A stretch of DNA of 64,000 nucleotides from Nocardioides nematodiphilus (GCF_020216525.1 NZ_JAIWOY010000003.1:330344-394343); one strand, 5' to 3'; positions 49,291-57,653 are shown, numbered from the stretch's first letter. The notes: generated from the letters alone by a model not told the origin. Made by a program: numbers and translations.

Positions 49291-49336
49291 GTTGTGAGTG
49301 TCAGCGCACGCCAGGGCGTGCGCTGACACTCACCAC
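49291..49336. repeat. Hairpin repeat copy 2 flanking DUF559 gene
   Basis: Arms 49291-49311 and 49316-49336 around CAGG pair over 21 bp with a single mismatch. It begins 6 nt after the DUF559-protein stop and 6 nt before the end of the convergent minus-strand gene. Nearly the same sequence as copy 1 at 48264-48309. Confidence 0.8.
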
Positions 49337-49342
49337 TCGGGG

Positions 49343-50191
49343 TCACTTCCAGGTGAGGGACGCCCCGAGCGCCTGGATCTCGACGTCCGTGGTGCCCTGG
49401 CCGCCCTGGATGGTGACGAAGACCCCGTCGTGGACCTCGCTGGTCCAGGTCAGGGGGTCCGCGCCCTTGTCCGGCTGGCCGGACCACGCGGCGTAGTCCT
49501 TCGCGGCGCGCCACACGATGCCGGCGACGGCGCCGTGCGGCCCCTCGAGCGTCGCCTTGTCGTCGGCGACCGGGCCGACGAGCTTCCAGCCCGGGAGGTG
49601 GACGGCGACGTCCTGGCCCTGGTAGATCGGCTGGATCAACGGGTCGGAGGCGGGCAGCGCATACGTCAGCCCCTGGTACGCCGCGAGCTGGGGCGAGTCG
49701 AAGCTCGAGCTCCACGAGTCTTCGATGGCCGCGGCGGGTCCGACGAGCACGACCGCGAAGCCGGTGCCCGGTCCCGGGATCGTCGAGGACCCCTCGATGG
49801 CGTACTTCTTCGGCAGGACGCAGTCGGGGCTGACACCGGCCTCGCCCGACGGCTTCGTCGACGTGCAGGCGACGACCGTGCCGGTGACGCCCTGGCCCAG
49901 GTCGAAGGTCTGGCCCGCCCGCAGCGGTGCGGGTCCGGTCGGGGAGGCGTTCGCCGGACCGCTCGCCGCGGGTGCCAGGTCATCGCGCGCCGTGCCGGAG
50001 CCGGCCTGCGTGCCGGCCATGACAGCGCCCGCTGACGCGATCGCGGCGACCGCGAGGCCGACTCCGGCGTACGACATCCGCCGGCGGCGCTGGAGCCGCT
50101 GTCCGTCCCGGATCGCACCGGCCAGGAGCCGGTCGACATCGGGGCGCTCGCCGTCGACGGAAGCATGCATCAAGGAGTTGAGGTCGTTCAT
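49343..50191 (-). CDS. Membrane-anchored partner of SigE-family sigma factor (unknown family)
   Basis: 282-aa protein. A basic cytoplasmic head ([11 protein letters not shown]) precedes one membrane helix (MSYAGVGLAVAAIASAGAVM), then a Ser/Thr/Pro/Gly linker and a globular beta-rich extracytoplasmic domain with two cysteines (VVACTS, SPDCVLP). It begins at ATG 50191, 7 nt after AAGGGA; its start overlaps the sigma stop. This is a typical gene order for an ECF sigma and its membrane-bound partner, so a regulatory role is inferred. Confidence 0.68.
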   Translation of the reverse strand: MNDLNSLMHASVDGERPDVDRLLAGAIRDGQRLQRRRRMSYAGVGLAVAAIASAGAVMAGTQAGSGTARDDLAPAASGPANASPTGPAPLRAGQTFDLGQGVTGTVVACTSTKPSGEAGVSPDCVLPKKYAIEGSSTIPGPGTGFAVVLVGPAAAIEDSWSSSFDSPQLAAYQGLTYALPASDPLIQPIYQGQDVAVHLPGWKLVGPVADDKATLEGPHGAVAGIVWRAAKDYAAWSGQPDKGADPLTWTSEVHDGVFVTIQGGQGTTDVEIQALGASLTWK

Positions 50192-50691
50192 CACAAGATC
50201 CCTTCGAGGTCGCGCACGAGCGGCCGCAGCCGGTCGATGGCGCGTTTGGCACGGGTACGGACGGCGGTCTCGGTCAGCCCGAGATCATGCGCCGTCTCGG
50301 TGACGGAGCGGTCCTCCCAGTAGCGCGCGACCAGCACGGCCCGGTCGGTCGGCGACAGCTGCGCCAACGCAGCCAGCAGGTCGACACGGGTGCTGGGGTC
50401 GGCATCGCTCGCGCCCTCGCGGGCGAGCGTCTCGGTCAGGTCGGCGGCGCGGCCGGGCGTCTCGCCCGTACGTCGCAATCGCCGGTGGGAGAGGAACGTG
50501 TTCATCAGGATGGTGCGGGTGTAGCCCACCGGGTTCCCGGCGCGGCTCACCTTCTTCCAACCGGCGAAGACCTTGGCGTAGGTGGACTGCGTCAGGTCCT
50601 CGGCCAGGTGGTGGTCGCCGGTCAGCAGCAGCGCGGTCCGATAGAGCTGGGCACTGGTCGTCTGGACGAACGACGCGAACTCCTCGGCCAT
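50191..50691 (-). CDS. SigE-family ECF RNA polymerase sigma factor
   Basis: 166-aa sigma factor of the actinobacterial SigE-like group. Region 2 (SAQLYRTALLLTGDHHLAED, then TQSTYAKVFAGWKKV) is at about 12-50 and region 4 (LSPTDRAVLVARYWEDRSVT, TAVRTRAKRAIDRLRPLV) at about 110-160. ATG 50691 (MAEEFASFVQ) is preferred over GTG 50721 because AGAGGAG lies just upstream. It is co-transcribed with the membrane protein whose gene starts at its stop. This is the second two-gene sigma unit in the window. Confidence 0.88.
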   Translation of the reverse strand: MAEEFASFVQTTSAQLYRTALLLTGDHHLAEDLTQSTYAKVFAGWKKVSRAGNPVGYTRTILMNTFLSHRRLRRTGETPGRAADLTETLAREGASDADPSTRVDLLAALAQLSPTDRAVLVARYWEDRSVTETAHDLGLTETAVRTRAKRAIDRLRPLVRDLEGIL

Positions 50692-50774
50692 GATGCTCCT
50701 CTGCTCGACGCTCACATCCACTCTGACGCCTCGACTCCACCATCATGTGGCACCCACGACGCGACGAATCTGAT

Positions 50775-50780
50775 TAACCT
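50775..50780 (+). promoter_or_regulatory. -10 hexamer TAACCT, leaderless-type start
   Basis: TAACCT lies 7 nt before GTG 50788 in a locally AT-richer stretch (TGATTAACCT). It could start a leaderless message for the small ORF and the LigD-type gene. Confidence 0.45.
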
Positions 50781-50787
50781 GCGAGAT

Positions 50788-50886
50788 GTGACGACGACGC
50801 CGCCGGCCTGGCACATCGACCCGCAGGATCCGAGCAGGATCATCCGGGCGGTCTCCGCGGCCCAGGGGCAGACCGCTCATGGGTGA
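50788..50886 (+). CDS. Small ORF (32 aa) coupled to LigD-type polymerase gene
   Basis: GTG 50788 opens a 32-codon frame (TTTPPAWHIDPQDPSRIIRA...) ending at TGA 50884-50886. It overlaps the next start by 8 nt (ATGGGTGA) in a different frame. About 29 of 32 third positions are G or C, like real genes nearby, and a leaderless-type hexamer lies 7 nt upstream. No family is recognised. It may be a true small protein or a leader peptide coupling translation of the polymerase gene. Confidence 0.4.
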   Translation: MTTTPPAWHIDPQDPSRIIRAVSAAQGQTAHG

Positions 50887-51841
50887 CGCGATCGAGGTCG
50901 AGGTCGACTCGCGGATCATCAGGATCTCGAACCCCGACCGGATCTACTTCCCGGAGATCAACGCGACCAAGCACGACCTAGTCGACTACTACCTCGCCGT
51001 CGGACCCGGGATCGTCAAGGCCCTCTACGAGCGTCCGTGCATGCTGCACCGCTTCCCCAAGGGCGTGCTCGGCGAGCCGGGGGAGAAGGTCCACCAGAAG
51101 CGGATCCCGTCCGGGGCACCCGACTGGGTCGAGACCGTCGAGCTCTTCTTCCCGCGCTGGAAGCGGACCGCCGACGAGCTGTGCGTGACCGAGCTCGGCT
51201 CGGTGATCTGGGCCGTCCAGATGTCGACGGTGGAGTTCCACCCCTGGAACAGTCGTCGTGCGGACACCGAGCAGCCCGACGAGTGGCGCATCGACCTGGA
51301 CCCGGGGGAGGAGTGCGACTACGACCGGGTCCGTCGGGTCGCGCACGTCGCGCACGAGGTCCTCGACGAGCTCGGCGCGGTCGGCTACCCCAAGACGAGC
51401 GGCAGCAAAGGGATCCACATCTACGTCCGGATCAAGCCGGAGCACGGCTTCCAGGACGTACGACGCGCGGCGCTGGCCTTCGCCCGCGAGGTCGAGCGTC
51501 GTGCGCCAGCGGACGTCACCACGGCCTGGTGGCGCAAGGACCGCGACCCGGCCGCGGTCTTCGTGGACTACAACCAGAACACCCGCGACCACACGATCGC
51601 CTCGGCCTACTCCGTGCGCGGTCTCCCGGACGCCCGCGTGTCGACGCCGATCCGCTGGGAGGAGATCGACGACGCCGACCCCCGTGACTTCACCATCCTC
51701 ACGGTGCCGAAGCGCTTCGCGAAGATCGGCGACCTCCACGCCGACATCGACGACCACGTCTTCGACATCCGCCCCCTGCTCGAGTGGTCCGACCGCGACG
51801 AGCGCGACGGCCAGGAGACTGCCGGCACTGACGAAGCCTGA
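50879..51841 (+). CDS. LigD-type polymerase/primase domain protein (stand-alone)
   Basis: 320-aa archaeo-eukaryotic primase-type polymerase like the PolDom of LigD, used in non-homologous end joining or gap filling. Signatures are the N-terminal ISNPDRIYFPE, CMLHRFPKG, the metal-binding RIDLDPGE (DxD), the nucleotide-contact SGSKGIHIYV, and DYNQNTRDHTIASAYSVRG. No ligase or nuclease domain is fused and no ku gene is near, so it may act alone or with partners encoded elsewhere. Confidence 0.9.
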   Translation: MGDAIEVEVDSRIIRISNPDRIYFPEINATKHDLVDYYLAVGPGIVKALYERPCMLHRFPKGVLGEPGEKVHQKRIPSGAPDWVETVELFFPRWKRTADELCVTELGSVIWAVQMSTVEFHPWNSRRADTEQPDEWRIDLDPGEECDYDRVRRVAHVAHEVLDELGAVGYPKTSGSKGIHIYVRIKPEHGFQDVRRAALAFAREVERRAPADVTTAWWRKDRDPAAVFVDYNQNTRDHTIASAYSVRGLPDARVSTPIRWEEIDDADPRDFTILTVPKRFAKIGDLHADIDDHVFDIRPLLEWSDRDERDGQETAGTDEA

Positions 51842-51853
51842 GCCCGCGGCGGA

Positions 51854-51912
51854 GCAACAGGTGAGAAAACGGGTGTCACGCCGAGGCCGAGGCCCACGTT
51901 CTCACCTGTTGC
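51854..51912. terminator. 14-bp inverted repeat between convergent genes
   Basis: GCAACAGGTGAGAA (51854-51867) and TTCTCACCTGTTGC (51899-51912) are perfectly complementary, with a 31-nt loop. It sits between the LigD-type gene and the convergent reductase gene and probably ends both transcripts; the long loop is unusual for a simple terminator. Confidence 0.55.
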
Positions 51913-51925
51913 CCCGGTTGCCGCG

Positions 51926-52492
51926 CTACTTGCGTGGGATGACCGTCAGGACCCGCTCGATGTGGTTGCGGAACTCGCGCATGTAGTTCTCCAGGAACTC
52001 CGCGCTGGCGTCGTTGGTGACCTCACCGTCCGCGGTGATGAGGCCGGGGGTGAGCTGGATGTAGGCCTCCGGGGCGGTCATCTGGCGGGCGTTGCAGAAG
52101 CTCAGCACCGAGCGCAGCGACTGCTGGGCCACCGCGGTGCCGATGGCGCCCGGGGAGGCGCCGATGACGGCGGCCGGGACGTGGTCGAAGGAGTTCGTGC
52201 CCCACGGCCGCGAGGCCCAGTCGATCGCGTTCTTGAGCGCGCCGGGGATCGAGCGGTTGTACTCCGGGGTGACGAACATGACCGCCTCCGAGCGCCGGAT
52301 CGCGTCCTTGAGCGCGGTGGCCTCGGGCGGGTAGTTCGCATCGAAGTCGGGGCTGTAGAGCGGGAGGTTCCCGATGGGGATCTCGGTGAACTCCAGGTCG
52401 TCCGGCGCGAGCCGGATCAGCGCCTTGCTGAGCACCCGGTTGATCGAGTTCGAGGAGAGACTGCCGATGAAGTAGCCGACCTGGTAGGCCAT
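51926..52492 (-). CDS. NAD(P)H-dependent FMN reductase
   Basis: 188-aa flavodoxin-like NADPH-dependent FMN reductase (YieF/ChrR-like group). The FMN loop GSLSSNSINR near residues 8-17 and the TPEYNRSIPGALKNAIDW block are family hallmarks. ATG 52492 is 7 nt after AAGGAG. Likely reduces quinones, FMN or other acceptors in the cytoplasm; the precise substrate is unknown. Divergent from rpe. Confidence 0.9.
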   Translation of the reverse strand: MAYQVGYFIGSLSSNSINRVLSKALIRLAPDDLEFTEIPIGNLPLYSPDFDANYPPEATALKDAIRRSEAVMFVTPEYNRSIPGALKNAIDWASRPWGTNSFDHVPAAVIGASPGAIGTAVAQQSLRSVLSFCNARQMTAPEAYIQLTPGLITADGEVTNDASAEFLENYMREFRNHIERVLTVIPRK

Positions 52493-52592
52493 GTCACGCT
52501 CCTTGGTAGAGGGGTCGGGCCCACTCTCGTCCGCTTCACCTGGCCCGACAAGCGCCCGGAACGATCCAAGTCGCCTGCGCGCCACGACGCAC

Positions 52593-52598
52593 TAGGCT
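52593..52598 (+). promoter_or_regulatory. -10 hexamer TAGGCT, leaderless-type start for rpe
   Basis: TAGGCT ends 7 nt before GTG 52606, which supports GTG 52606 as a leaderless start over ATG 52618. Confidence 0.55.
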
Positions 52599-52605
52599 CC
52601 CCGGC

Positions 52606-53280
52606 GTGACGTCCCACATGCAGATCACCCCCAGCATCCTCAACGCCGACTTCGCGAACCTCGCCGGCGAGATCGCGCGGATCCCCAGCGCCGACTGGGT
52701 GCACGTGGATGTGATGGACAACCACTTCGTGCCGAACCTGACCTTCGGCCCGACGATGGTCGAGGCGCTCTCGAAGGCCACCGACGTCCCGCTCGACGCG
52801 CATCTGATGATCGCCGACGCCGACCGGCACGCGCCGGCATACGCCGAGGCCGGCGCCGGCAGCGTCACCTTCCACGTCGAGGCCGCCGCTGCGCCCGTAC
52901 GGCTCGCGCGCGAGATCCGCAAGCAGGGCGCCCGCGCCTCGATGGCGCTCAAGCCCGCCACCCCGATCGAGCCGTACGAGGACCTGCTCGCCGAGCTCGA
53001 CATGGTCCTGATCATGACCGTGGAGCCCGGCTTCGGCGGGCAGAAGTTCCTCGACCTGTGCCTGCCCAAGATCCGTCGCGCCCGCGCCCTGATGCACAAG
53101 CACGGCCTCGAGACCTGGCTGCAGGTCGACGGCGGTGTCAGCCTGGAGACCATCGAGCGCTGCGCCGAGGCCGGCGCCGACGTCTTCGTCGCCGGCTCGG
53201 CCGTCTACTCGGCCGACGACCCGGACGCGATGGTCAGCGCCCTGCGCGCGAGTGCCGCGAGCGCCTCGACGCTGCCGTGA
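52606..53280 (+). CDS. rpe: Ribulose-phosphate 3-epimerase
   Basis: Interconverts ribulose 5-phosphate and xylulose 5-phosphate. TIM-barrel signatures: [31 protein letters not shown] with metal His/Asp, [18 protein letters not shown], and [11 protein letters not shown]. 224 aa from GTG 52606. Its substrate ribulose 5-phosphate is also the precursor for the downstream RibBA DHBP synthase step, which may explain the adjacency. The FMN riboswitch separates it from ribD. Confidence 0.95.
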   Translation: MTSHMQITPSILNADFANLAGEIARIPSADWVHVDVMDNHFVPNLTFGPTMVEALSKATDVPLDAHLMIADADRHAPAYAEAGAGSVTFHVEAAAAPVRLAREIRKQGARASMALKPATPIEPYEDLLAELDMVLIMTVEPGFGGQKFLDLCLPKIRRARALMHKHGLETWLQVDGGVSLETIERCAEAGADVFVAGSAVYSADDPDAMVSALRASAASASTLP

Positions 53281-53292
53281 CGCAGCCCACGA

Positions 53293-53319
53293 TTGTCTAG
53301 CGGCGGGCTGTGCTTAAAT
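53293..53319 (+). promoter_or_regulatory. Candidate promoter of rib operon
   Basis: TTGTCT (53293-53298), about 15 nt, then TTAAAT (53314-53319) preceded by TGC as an extended -10. It places the start shortly before the riboswitch P1 stem at 53343. Confidence 0.45.
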
Positions 53320-53342
53320 GTGTGCACACGAGTGAACAACTC

Positions 53343-53483
53343 GCGTGCTCTGGGGGCGGTGGAAATCCGCACCGGCGGTGATCGACGAGAGTCGGAAGTC
53401 CGCGACCCGGCCGCAGCCAGCGTCCGGTTGACCAGGTGAGAGTCCTGGACCGACGGTCAAAGTCCGGATGGAAAGAAGCACGC
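53343..53483 (+). promoter_or_regulatory. FMN riboswitch (RFN element)
   Basis: The conserved RFN core is present: GGGGGCGGTGGAAATCCGC then ACCGGCGGTGAT, the GAGAGTCGGAAGTCCGCGAC arm region, CCGGTTGACCAGGTGAGAGT, CGACGGTCAAAGTCCGGATG and the GAAAGAAGCAC end. The closing P1 stem is GCGTGCT (53343-53349) with AGCACGC (53477-53483). FMN binding should switch off ribD-ribE-ribBA-ribH. The downstream 53484-53579 segment lacks a T-run terminator, so it more likely controls translation through the GGAGG at 53569-53573 region. Confidence 0.94.
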
Positions 53484-53579
53484 AGTCACCGCTCGACCCG
53501 GAGGTCCCGTACGTGGGGCGTCGGGCGTCGGCCGTGATCAGCCCCGGAGTCCGCGCAGTACGGACAGGAGGGGCCAACG

Positions 53580-54632
53580 ATGAGCAGTGCGACCGACGTC
53601 GAGATCGCCGCGATGCGCCGTGCCCTCGAGCTCGCCGCCCTGGGACCGTTCAGCCCCAACCCCCGCGTCGGCTGCGTCCTGCTCGCCGATGACGGCACCA
53701 CCGTCGCCGAGGGCCATCACCGCGGCGCCGGCACCGCCCATGCCGAGGCCGACGCTCTCAACCAGGCGGGCGAGCGCGCCCGCGGCACGACCGCGGTCGT
53801 CACCCTCGAGCCGTGCAACCACACCGGTCGCACCGGCCCGTGCTCCCGTCGCCTCATCGAGGCGGGCGTACGCCGTGTCGTGTTCGCCCAGCCCGACCCC
53901 AACCCGCTGGCCACCGGGGGAGCAGAGACCCTCCGCGGCGCGGGCCTCGAGGTCGTCTCGGGCGTGCTCGAGGAGGAGTCCCGGCACCTCAACCGGGTCT
54001 GGTCCCGCGCCCTCGAGCTCGGCCGCCCGTTCGTCACCTGGAAGTTCGCCACCACCCTCGACGGGCGCAGCGCGGCCGCCGACGGCACGTCGCGCTGGGT
54101 CTCCTCCACCGCGGCCCGTCTGGACACCCACCGGCTGCGCGCCCAGTGCGACACGATGCTGGTCGGCACCAACACCATCGCGATCGACGACCCGTTGCTC
54201 ACCGTCCGCGACGCCGCCGGCGAGCCACTCGAGCACCAGCCGCTGCGGGCCGTGATGGGCCTGCGCGACCTGGCCGCCACCAGCAGCGTCTTCAACGACG
54301 ACGCCGAGACCGTCCGGCTGCGCACCCACGACCCGCGCGCGGCCCTGGCCGAGCTCTGGGCGCTCGAGCGCCGCCACGTCTTCCTCGAGGGCGGCCCGAC
54401 GCTCGCCGCCGCGTTCATCCGCGCCGGCCTGATCGACGAGATCGTCACCTACGTCGCACCGATGCTCCTGGGCGCCGGCCGCAACGCGGTCGCCGATCTC
54501 GGAATCTCGACGATCGCGGCGGCGTTGCGCCCCCGAGTCACCGACATCACCGTCCTCGACCCGGCCGCGCCGGGCGAGGAGCCCAACGTCCGGATCACCC
54601 TGACCCCGGACACGAAGACAGAGGAGAGCTGA
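53580..54632 (+). CDS. ribD: Bifunctional riboflavin deaminase/reductase RibD
   Basis: 350 aa. The N-terminal deaminase has zinc motifs HAEADAL and [19 protein letters not shown]; the C-terminal reductase has [15 protein letters not shown] and SRWVSS, plus [11 protein letters not shown]. It does the second and third steps from GTP in riboflavin synthesis. ATG 53580 follows GGACAGGAGG by about 8 nt. First gene of the rib operon; its stop overlaps ribE by one base. Confidence 0.95.
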   Translation: MSSATDVEIAAMRRALELAALGPFSPNPRVGCVLLADDGTTVAEGHHRGAGTAHAEADALNQAGERARGTTAVVTLEPCNHTGRTGPCSRRLIEAGVRRVVFAQPDPNPLATGGAETLRGAGLEVVSGVLEEESRHLNRVWSRALELGRPFVTWKFATTLDGRSAAADGTSRWVSSTAARLDTHRLRAQCDTMLVGTNTIAIDDPLLTVRDAAGEPLEHQPLRAVMGLRDLAATSSVFNDDAETVRLRTHDPRAALAELWALERRHVFLEGGPTLAAAFIRAGLIDEIVTYVAPMLLGAGRNAVADLGISTIAAALRPRVTDITVLDPAAPGEEPNVRITLTPDTKTEES

Positions 54633-55231
54633 TGTTCACCGGCATCGTCGAGGAGCTCGGCATCATCGCCGCGATCGAGGACCAGGGGGACGCGATCCGC
54701 CTGACGGTCAGCGCCGCCACCGTCCTGCAGGACGCGGCGCTCGGCGACTCGATCGCTGTCAACGGCTGCTGCCTCACCGTCGCCACGCGGGACGACGGCA
54801 CCTGGACCGCCGACGTCATGCAGGAGACCCTCGACAAGACCTCGCTGCGCGGCATCGCCGTCGGCGACGTGGTCAACCTCGAGCGTGCCGTCACCCCCCA
54901 GACCCGGCTCGGCGGCCACATCGTGCAGGGCCACGTCGACGGCGTCGGCGAGATCCTCGCCCGCACCCCGAGCGAGCACTGGGAGGTCGTCGAGGTCTCC
55001 CTGCCCGCGCACCTGGCCCGTTACCTCGTCGACAAGGGCTCGATCACCGTCGACGGCGTCAGCCTCACGGTCGTGGAGGCCAAGGACGCGAGCTTCACGG
55101 TGAGCCTCATCCCCGAGACCCTCGCCCGCACCACCCTCGGTCGTCGCCAGGTCGGCGACCGGGTCAACCTCGAGGCAGACGTCCTCGCCAAGCACGTCGA
55201 GAAGCTGCTGCAGTCAGGAGTCACCCAGTGA
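54632..55231 (+). CDS. ribE: Riboflavin synthase alpha chain
   Basis: Dismutates lumazine to riboflavin. 199 aa with two repeated barrels: [10 protein letters not shown] with NGCCLTV in the first, [10 protein letters not shown] and DGVSLTV in the second, giving the usual internal duplication. ATG 54632 overlaps the ribD stop (TGATG); the longer upstream frame is shadow. Overlaps ribBA by 4 nt (GTGA). Confidence 0.95.
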   Translation: MFTGIVEELGIIAAIEDQGDAIRLTVSAATVLQDAALGDSIAVNGCCLTVATRDDGTWTADVMQETLDKTSLRGIAVGDVVNLERAVTPQTRLGGHIVQGHVDGVGEILARTPSEHWEVVEVSLPAHLARYLVDKGSITVDGVSLTVVEAKDASFTVSLIPETLARTTLGRRQVGDRVNLEADVLAKHVEKLLQSGVTQ

Positions 55232-56538
55232 GCGACCAGAACATCGAGCCGGCCACCGCCCCGGTCCACGGCCAGGCCCAGCACGGCGGCGTACGGCTCG
55301 ACTCCGTCGAGCGCGCCATCGCAGACATCGCCGCCGGCAAGGCCGTCGTGGTCGTCGACGACGAGGGCCGCGAGAACGAGGGCGACATCATCTTCGCCGC
55401 CGCCAAGGCGACCCCGGAGCTGATGGCCTTCACCATCCGTCACTCCTCCGGTGTGATCTGCGTGCCGATGCCCGGCCCGATGCTCGACCGCCTCGAGATC
55501 CCGCTGATGACGCCGCACAACCGCGACAAGCTCCGCACGGCGTACACGATCTCGGTGGACGCCCGCGACGGCGTCTCCACCGGCATCTCGGCCGCCGACC
55601 GCGCGCACACCGCCCGCGTCCTCGCCGACTCGGCGACCGAGCCGTGGGAGCTGACCCGCCCGGGTCACGTCTTCCCGCTGCGCTACCGCGAGGGCGGCGT
55701 CCTGGTCCGCCGCGGTCACACCGAGGCCGCCGTCGACCTGGCGATGCTCGCCGGGCTCACCCCGGCCGGCGTCCTGGTCGAGGTCGTCAACGACGACGGC
55801 ACCATGAAGCGCGCCACCGAGCTGCGCGAGTTCGCCGACGAGCACGGCCTGGCGATGATCTCCATCGAGGATCTCGTCCGCTACCGCCGCCGCGTCGAGG
55901 TGCTGGTCGAGCGCAAGGCCGAGACCCAGCTCCCGACCAAGTACGGCGCGTTCACCGCGTACGGCTACACGGTCACGACCGACCGCTCCGAGCACGTCGC
56001 GCTGGTGTACGGCGACATCTCGGGTGACGCCCCGGTCCTGACCCGCGTGCACTCCGAGTGCCTGACCGGCGACGTGTTCGGCTCCGAGCGGTGCGACTGC
56101 GGTCCGCAGCTCGACGAGGCGATGGAGCGCATCGTCGCCGAGGGCCGCGGCGTGGTGGTCTACCTGCGTGGGCACGAGGGCCGCGGCATCGGCCTGGTCG
56201 CCAAGCTGCAGGCCTACCAGCTCCAGGACGGCGGCCGCGACACCGTGGACGCCAACCTGGACCTCGGCCTGCCCGCCGACGCGCGTCACTACGGCGCCGC
56301 GACCCAGATCCTGCGTGACCTCGGTGTCACCAACGTCCGGCTGATGACCAACAACCCGGACAAGATCAGCAACCTCGAGGACTACGGCATCGCGGTCGCG
56401 GAGCGGGTCGCGCTGACGCCGCACCCCAACGACCACAACATCAACTACCTGCTGACCAAGCGCGACCGGATGGGCCACGTCCTGCCCGGTCTCGAGCAGC
56501 TCGCCACCCACCACCAGACCGAGGAGCAGGACGCATGA
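55228..56538 (+). CDS. ribBA: Bifunctional DHBP synthase / GTP cyclohydrolase II
   Basis: 436 aa. The N-terminal RibB domain ([26 protein letters not shown]) makes DHBP from ribulose 5-phosphate; the C-terminal RibA domain opens GTP, with zinc Cys in [20 protein letters not shown] and [18 protein letters not shown]. Both active sites look intact. GTG 55228 overlaps the ribE stop. With rpe next to the operon both entry metabolites are covered. Confidence 0.96.
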   Translation: MSDQNIEPATAPVHGQAQHGGVRLDSVERAIADIAAGKAVVVVDDEGRENEGDIIFAAAKATPELMAFTIRHSSGVICVPMPGPMLDRLEIPLMTPHNRDKLRTAYTISVDARDGVSTGISAADRAHTARVLADSATEPWELTRPGHVFPLRYREGGVLVRRGHTEAAVDLAMLAGLTPAGVLVEVVNDDGTMKRATELREFADEHGLAMISIEDLVRYRRRVEVLVERKAETQLPTKYGAFTAYGYTVTTDRSEHVALVYGDISGDAPVLTRVHSECLTGDVFGSERCDCGPQLDEAMERIVAEGRGVVVYLRGHEGRGIGLVAKLQAYQLQDGGRDTVDANLDLGLPADARHYGAATQILRDLGVTNVRLMTNNPDKISNLEDYGIAVAERVALTPHPNDHNINYLLTKRDRMGHVLPGLEQLATHHQTEEQDA

Positions 56539-57023
56539 GCGGCCACGGAGCACCCCAGACCCAGATCGCCGACTGCCACGACCTCCGCGTCGCGGTCGTG
56601 GCCGCCTCGTGGCACGAGGTCGTCATGGACGGCCTCATCGCCGGCGCCCAGCGAGCCCTGGACGACCACAAGGTCGAGGTCCCCGTCGTGGTCCGTGTCC
56701 CGGGCACCTTCGAGCTGCCTGTCGTCGCCGACGCGCTCGCCCGGGAGGGCTACGACGCCGTCATCGCCCTGGGCGTGGTCATCCGTGGCGGCACGCCGCA
56801 CTTCGACTACGTCTGCTCGGCGGCCACCGACGGTCTCAACCGGGTCGCCCTGGACCACTCCGTACCGGTCGGCTTCGGCGTCCTGACCTGCGACAACGAG
56901 CAGCAGGCGCTCGACCGCGCGGGCCTTGAGGGCTCCGCGGAGGACAAGGGGTACGAGGCCACCGCCGCCGCCCTCGCGACCGCGCTCACGCTCAAGAAGA
57001 TCAAGAGCCACCTGCTCGGCTGA
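56535..57023 (+). CDS. ribH: 6,7-dimethyl-8-ribityllumazine synthase
   Basis: 162 aa; condenses DHBP with the RibD product. Signatures: [51 protein letters not shown] with the catalytic His, and [20 protein letters not shown] 56535 overlaps the ribBA stop (ATGA). Last gene of the FMN-controlled operon. Confidence 0.95.
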   Translation: MSGHGAPQTQIADCHDLRVAVVAASWHEVVMDGLIAGAQRALDDHKVEVPVVVRVPGTFELPVVADALAREGYDAVIALGVVIRGGTPHFDYVCSAATDGLNRVALDHSVPVGFGVLTCDNEQQALDRAGLEGSAEDKGYEATAAALATALTLKKIKSHLLG

Positions 57024-57070
57024 TCGGCACCGGCGATTTGGCCGGGGCGATGGTGGTCTGCCTACTCTCG

Positions 57071-57259
57071 TAGGGTCCTGGGACCCCCGGGACGGCTGCC
57101 GCGTGACGCCGAGTCCTGTCCAACGCGGTGCGTCACGACGAACCGATCGGGCAGGAGCGGGGGAACCACGTACGTGGGTCCACCGGACCCTGGGGGTGAA
57201 GCCGCACCTGGTGCGGCCGGGCACACTGCGCCCGAATCCGACAGCTAACTCCGCAGGCG
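57071..57259 (+). promoter_or_regulatory. c-di-AMP riboswitch (ydaO/yuaA class) with promoter
   Basis: A TAGGGT -10 (57071-57076) is followed by the conserved ydaO-type core: GCCGCGTGACGCCGAGTCCT (57098-57117), GGGGGAACCACG, CTGGGGGTGAAGCCGC (57190-57205), and CCCGAATCCGACAGCTAACT (57231-57250), ending near the GCAGG at about 57254. In actinobacteria this class often controls rpf-type cell-wall genes, and here it lies directly before one. c-di-AMP binding is expected to lower expression. This explains almost the whole 251-bp gap after ribH. Confidence 0.92.
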
Positions 57260-57274
57260 CGCAGGAGATCCACA

Positions 57275-57610
57275 TTGCGCATGCGCACCATGCTGTCCAC
57301 GGCCGTCCTCTCGGTCGCCACCCTCGCCCCGGTCGCCTTCGCGGCGCCGAGCCACGCGGTCACCACGCACACCTGGGAGCGCCTGGCCCAGTGCGAGTCC
57401 AGCGGCCGTTGGCACATCAACACCGGAAACGGCTACTACGGCGGCCTGCAGATCAGCCCGAGCACGTGGCGTGCCAACGGCGGCCGTCGCTTCGCGGCCC
57501 TGCCCAACCACGCCTCCAAGCGCCATCAGATCAAGGTCGCGGAGCGGATCAAGCGCAGCCAGGGCTGGGGCGCCTGGCCGGCGTGCTCGGCGCGCATCGG
57601 CGTCCGCTGA
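57275..57610 (+). CDS. Secreted Rpf-like transglycosylase domain protein
   Basis: 111-aa secreted protein. A signal peptide (TMLSTAVLSVATLAPVAFAA, then PSHA) is followed by a resuscitation-promoting-factor/lysozyme-like domain: TWERLAQCESSGRWHINTGN with the catalytic Glu, GGLQISPSTW, and two cysteines (QCESS, WPACS) that pair in the family. TTG 57275 is 7 nt after AGGAG; ATG 57281 is an alternative. It consists of the domain alone, with no LysM or G5 module. Likely cleaves peptidoglycan during growth or revival, under c-di-AMP control. Confidence 0.9.
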   Translation: MRMRTMLSTAVLSVATLAPVAFAAPSHAVTTHTWERLAQCESSGRWHINTGNGYYGGLQISPSTWRANGGRRFAALPNHASKRHQIKVAERIKRSQGWGAWPACSARIGVR

Positions 57611-57653
57611 GCGAGCTTTCGCCACTGGCCCCGAGGGGAGGGCTTGTCGGGGC

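Noticed and set aside
48264-49336. Insertion sequence
   Set aside because: No transposase is encoded and the flanking hairpins are each self-complementary rather than terminal inverted repeats of one element.
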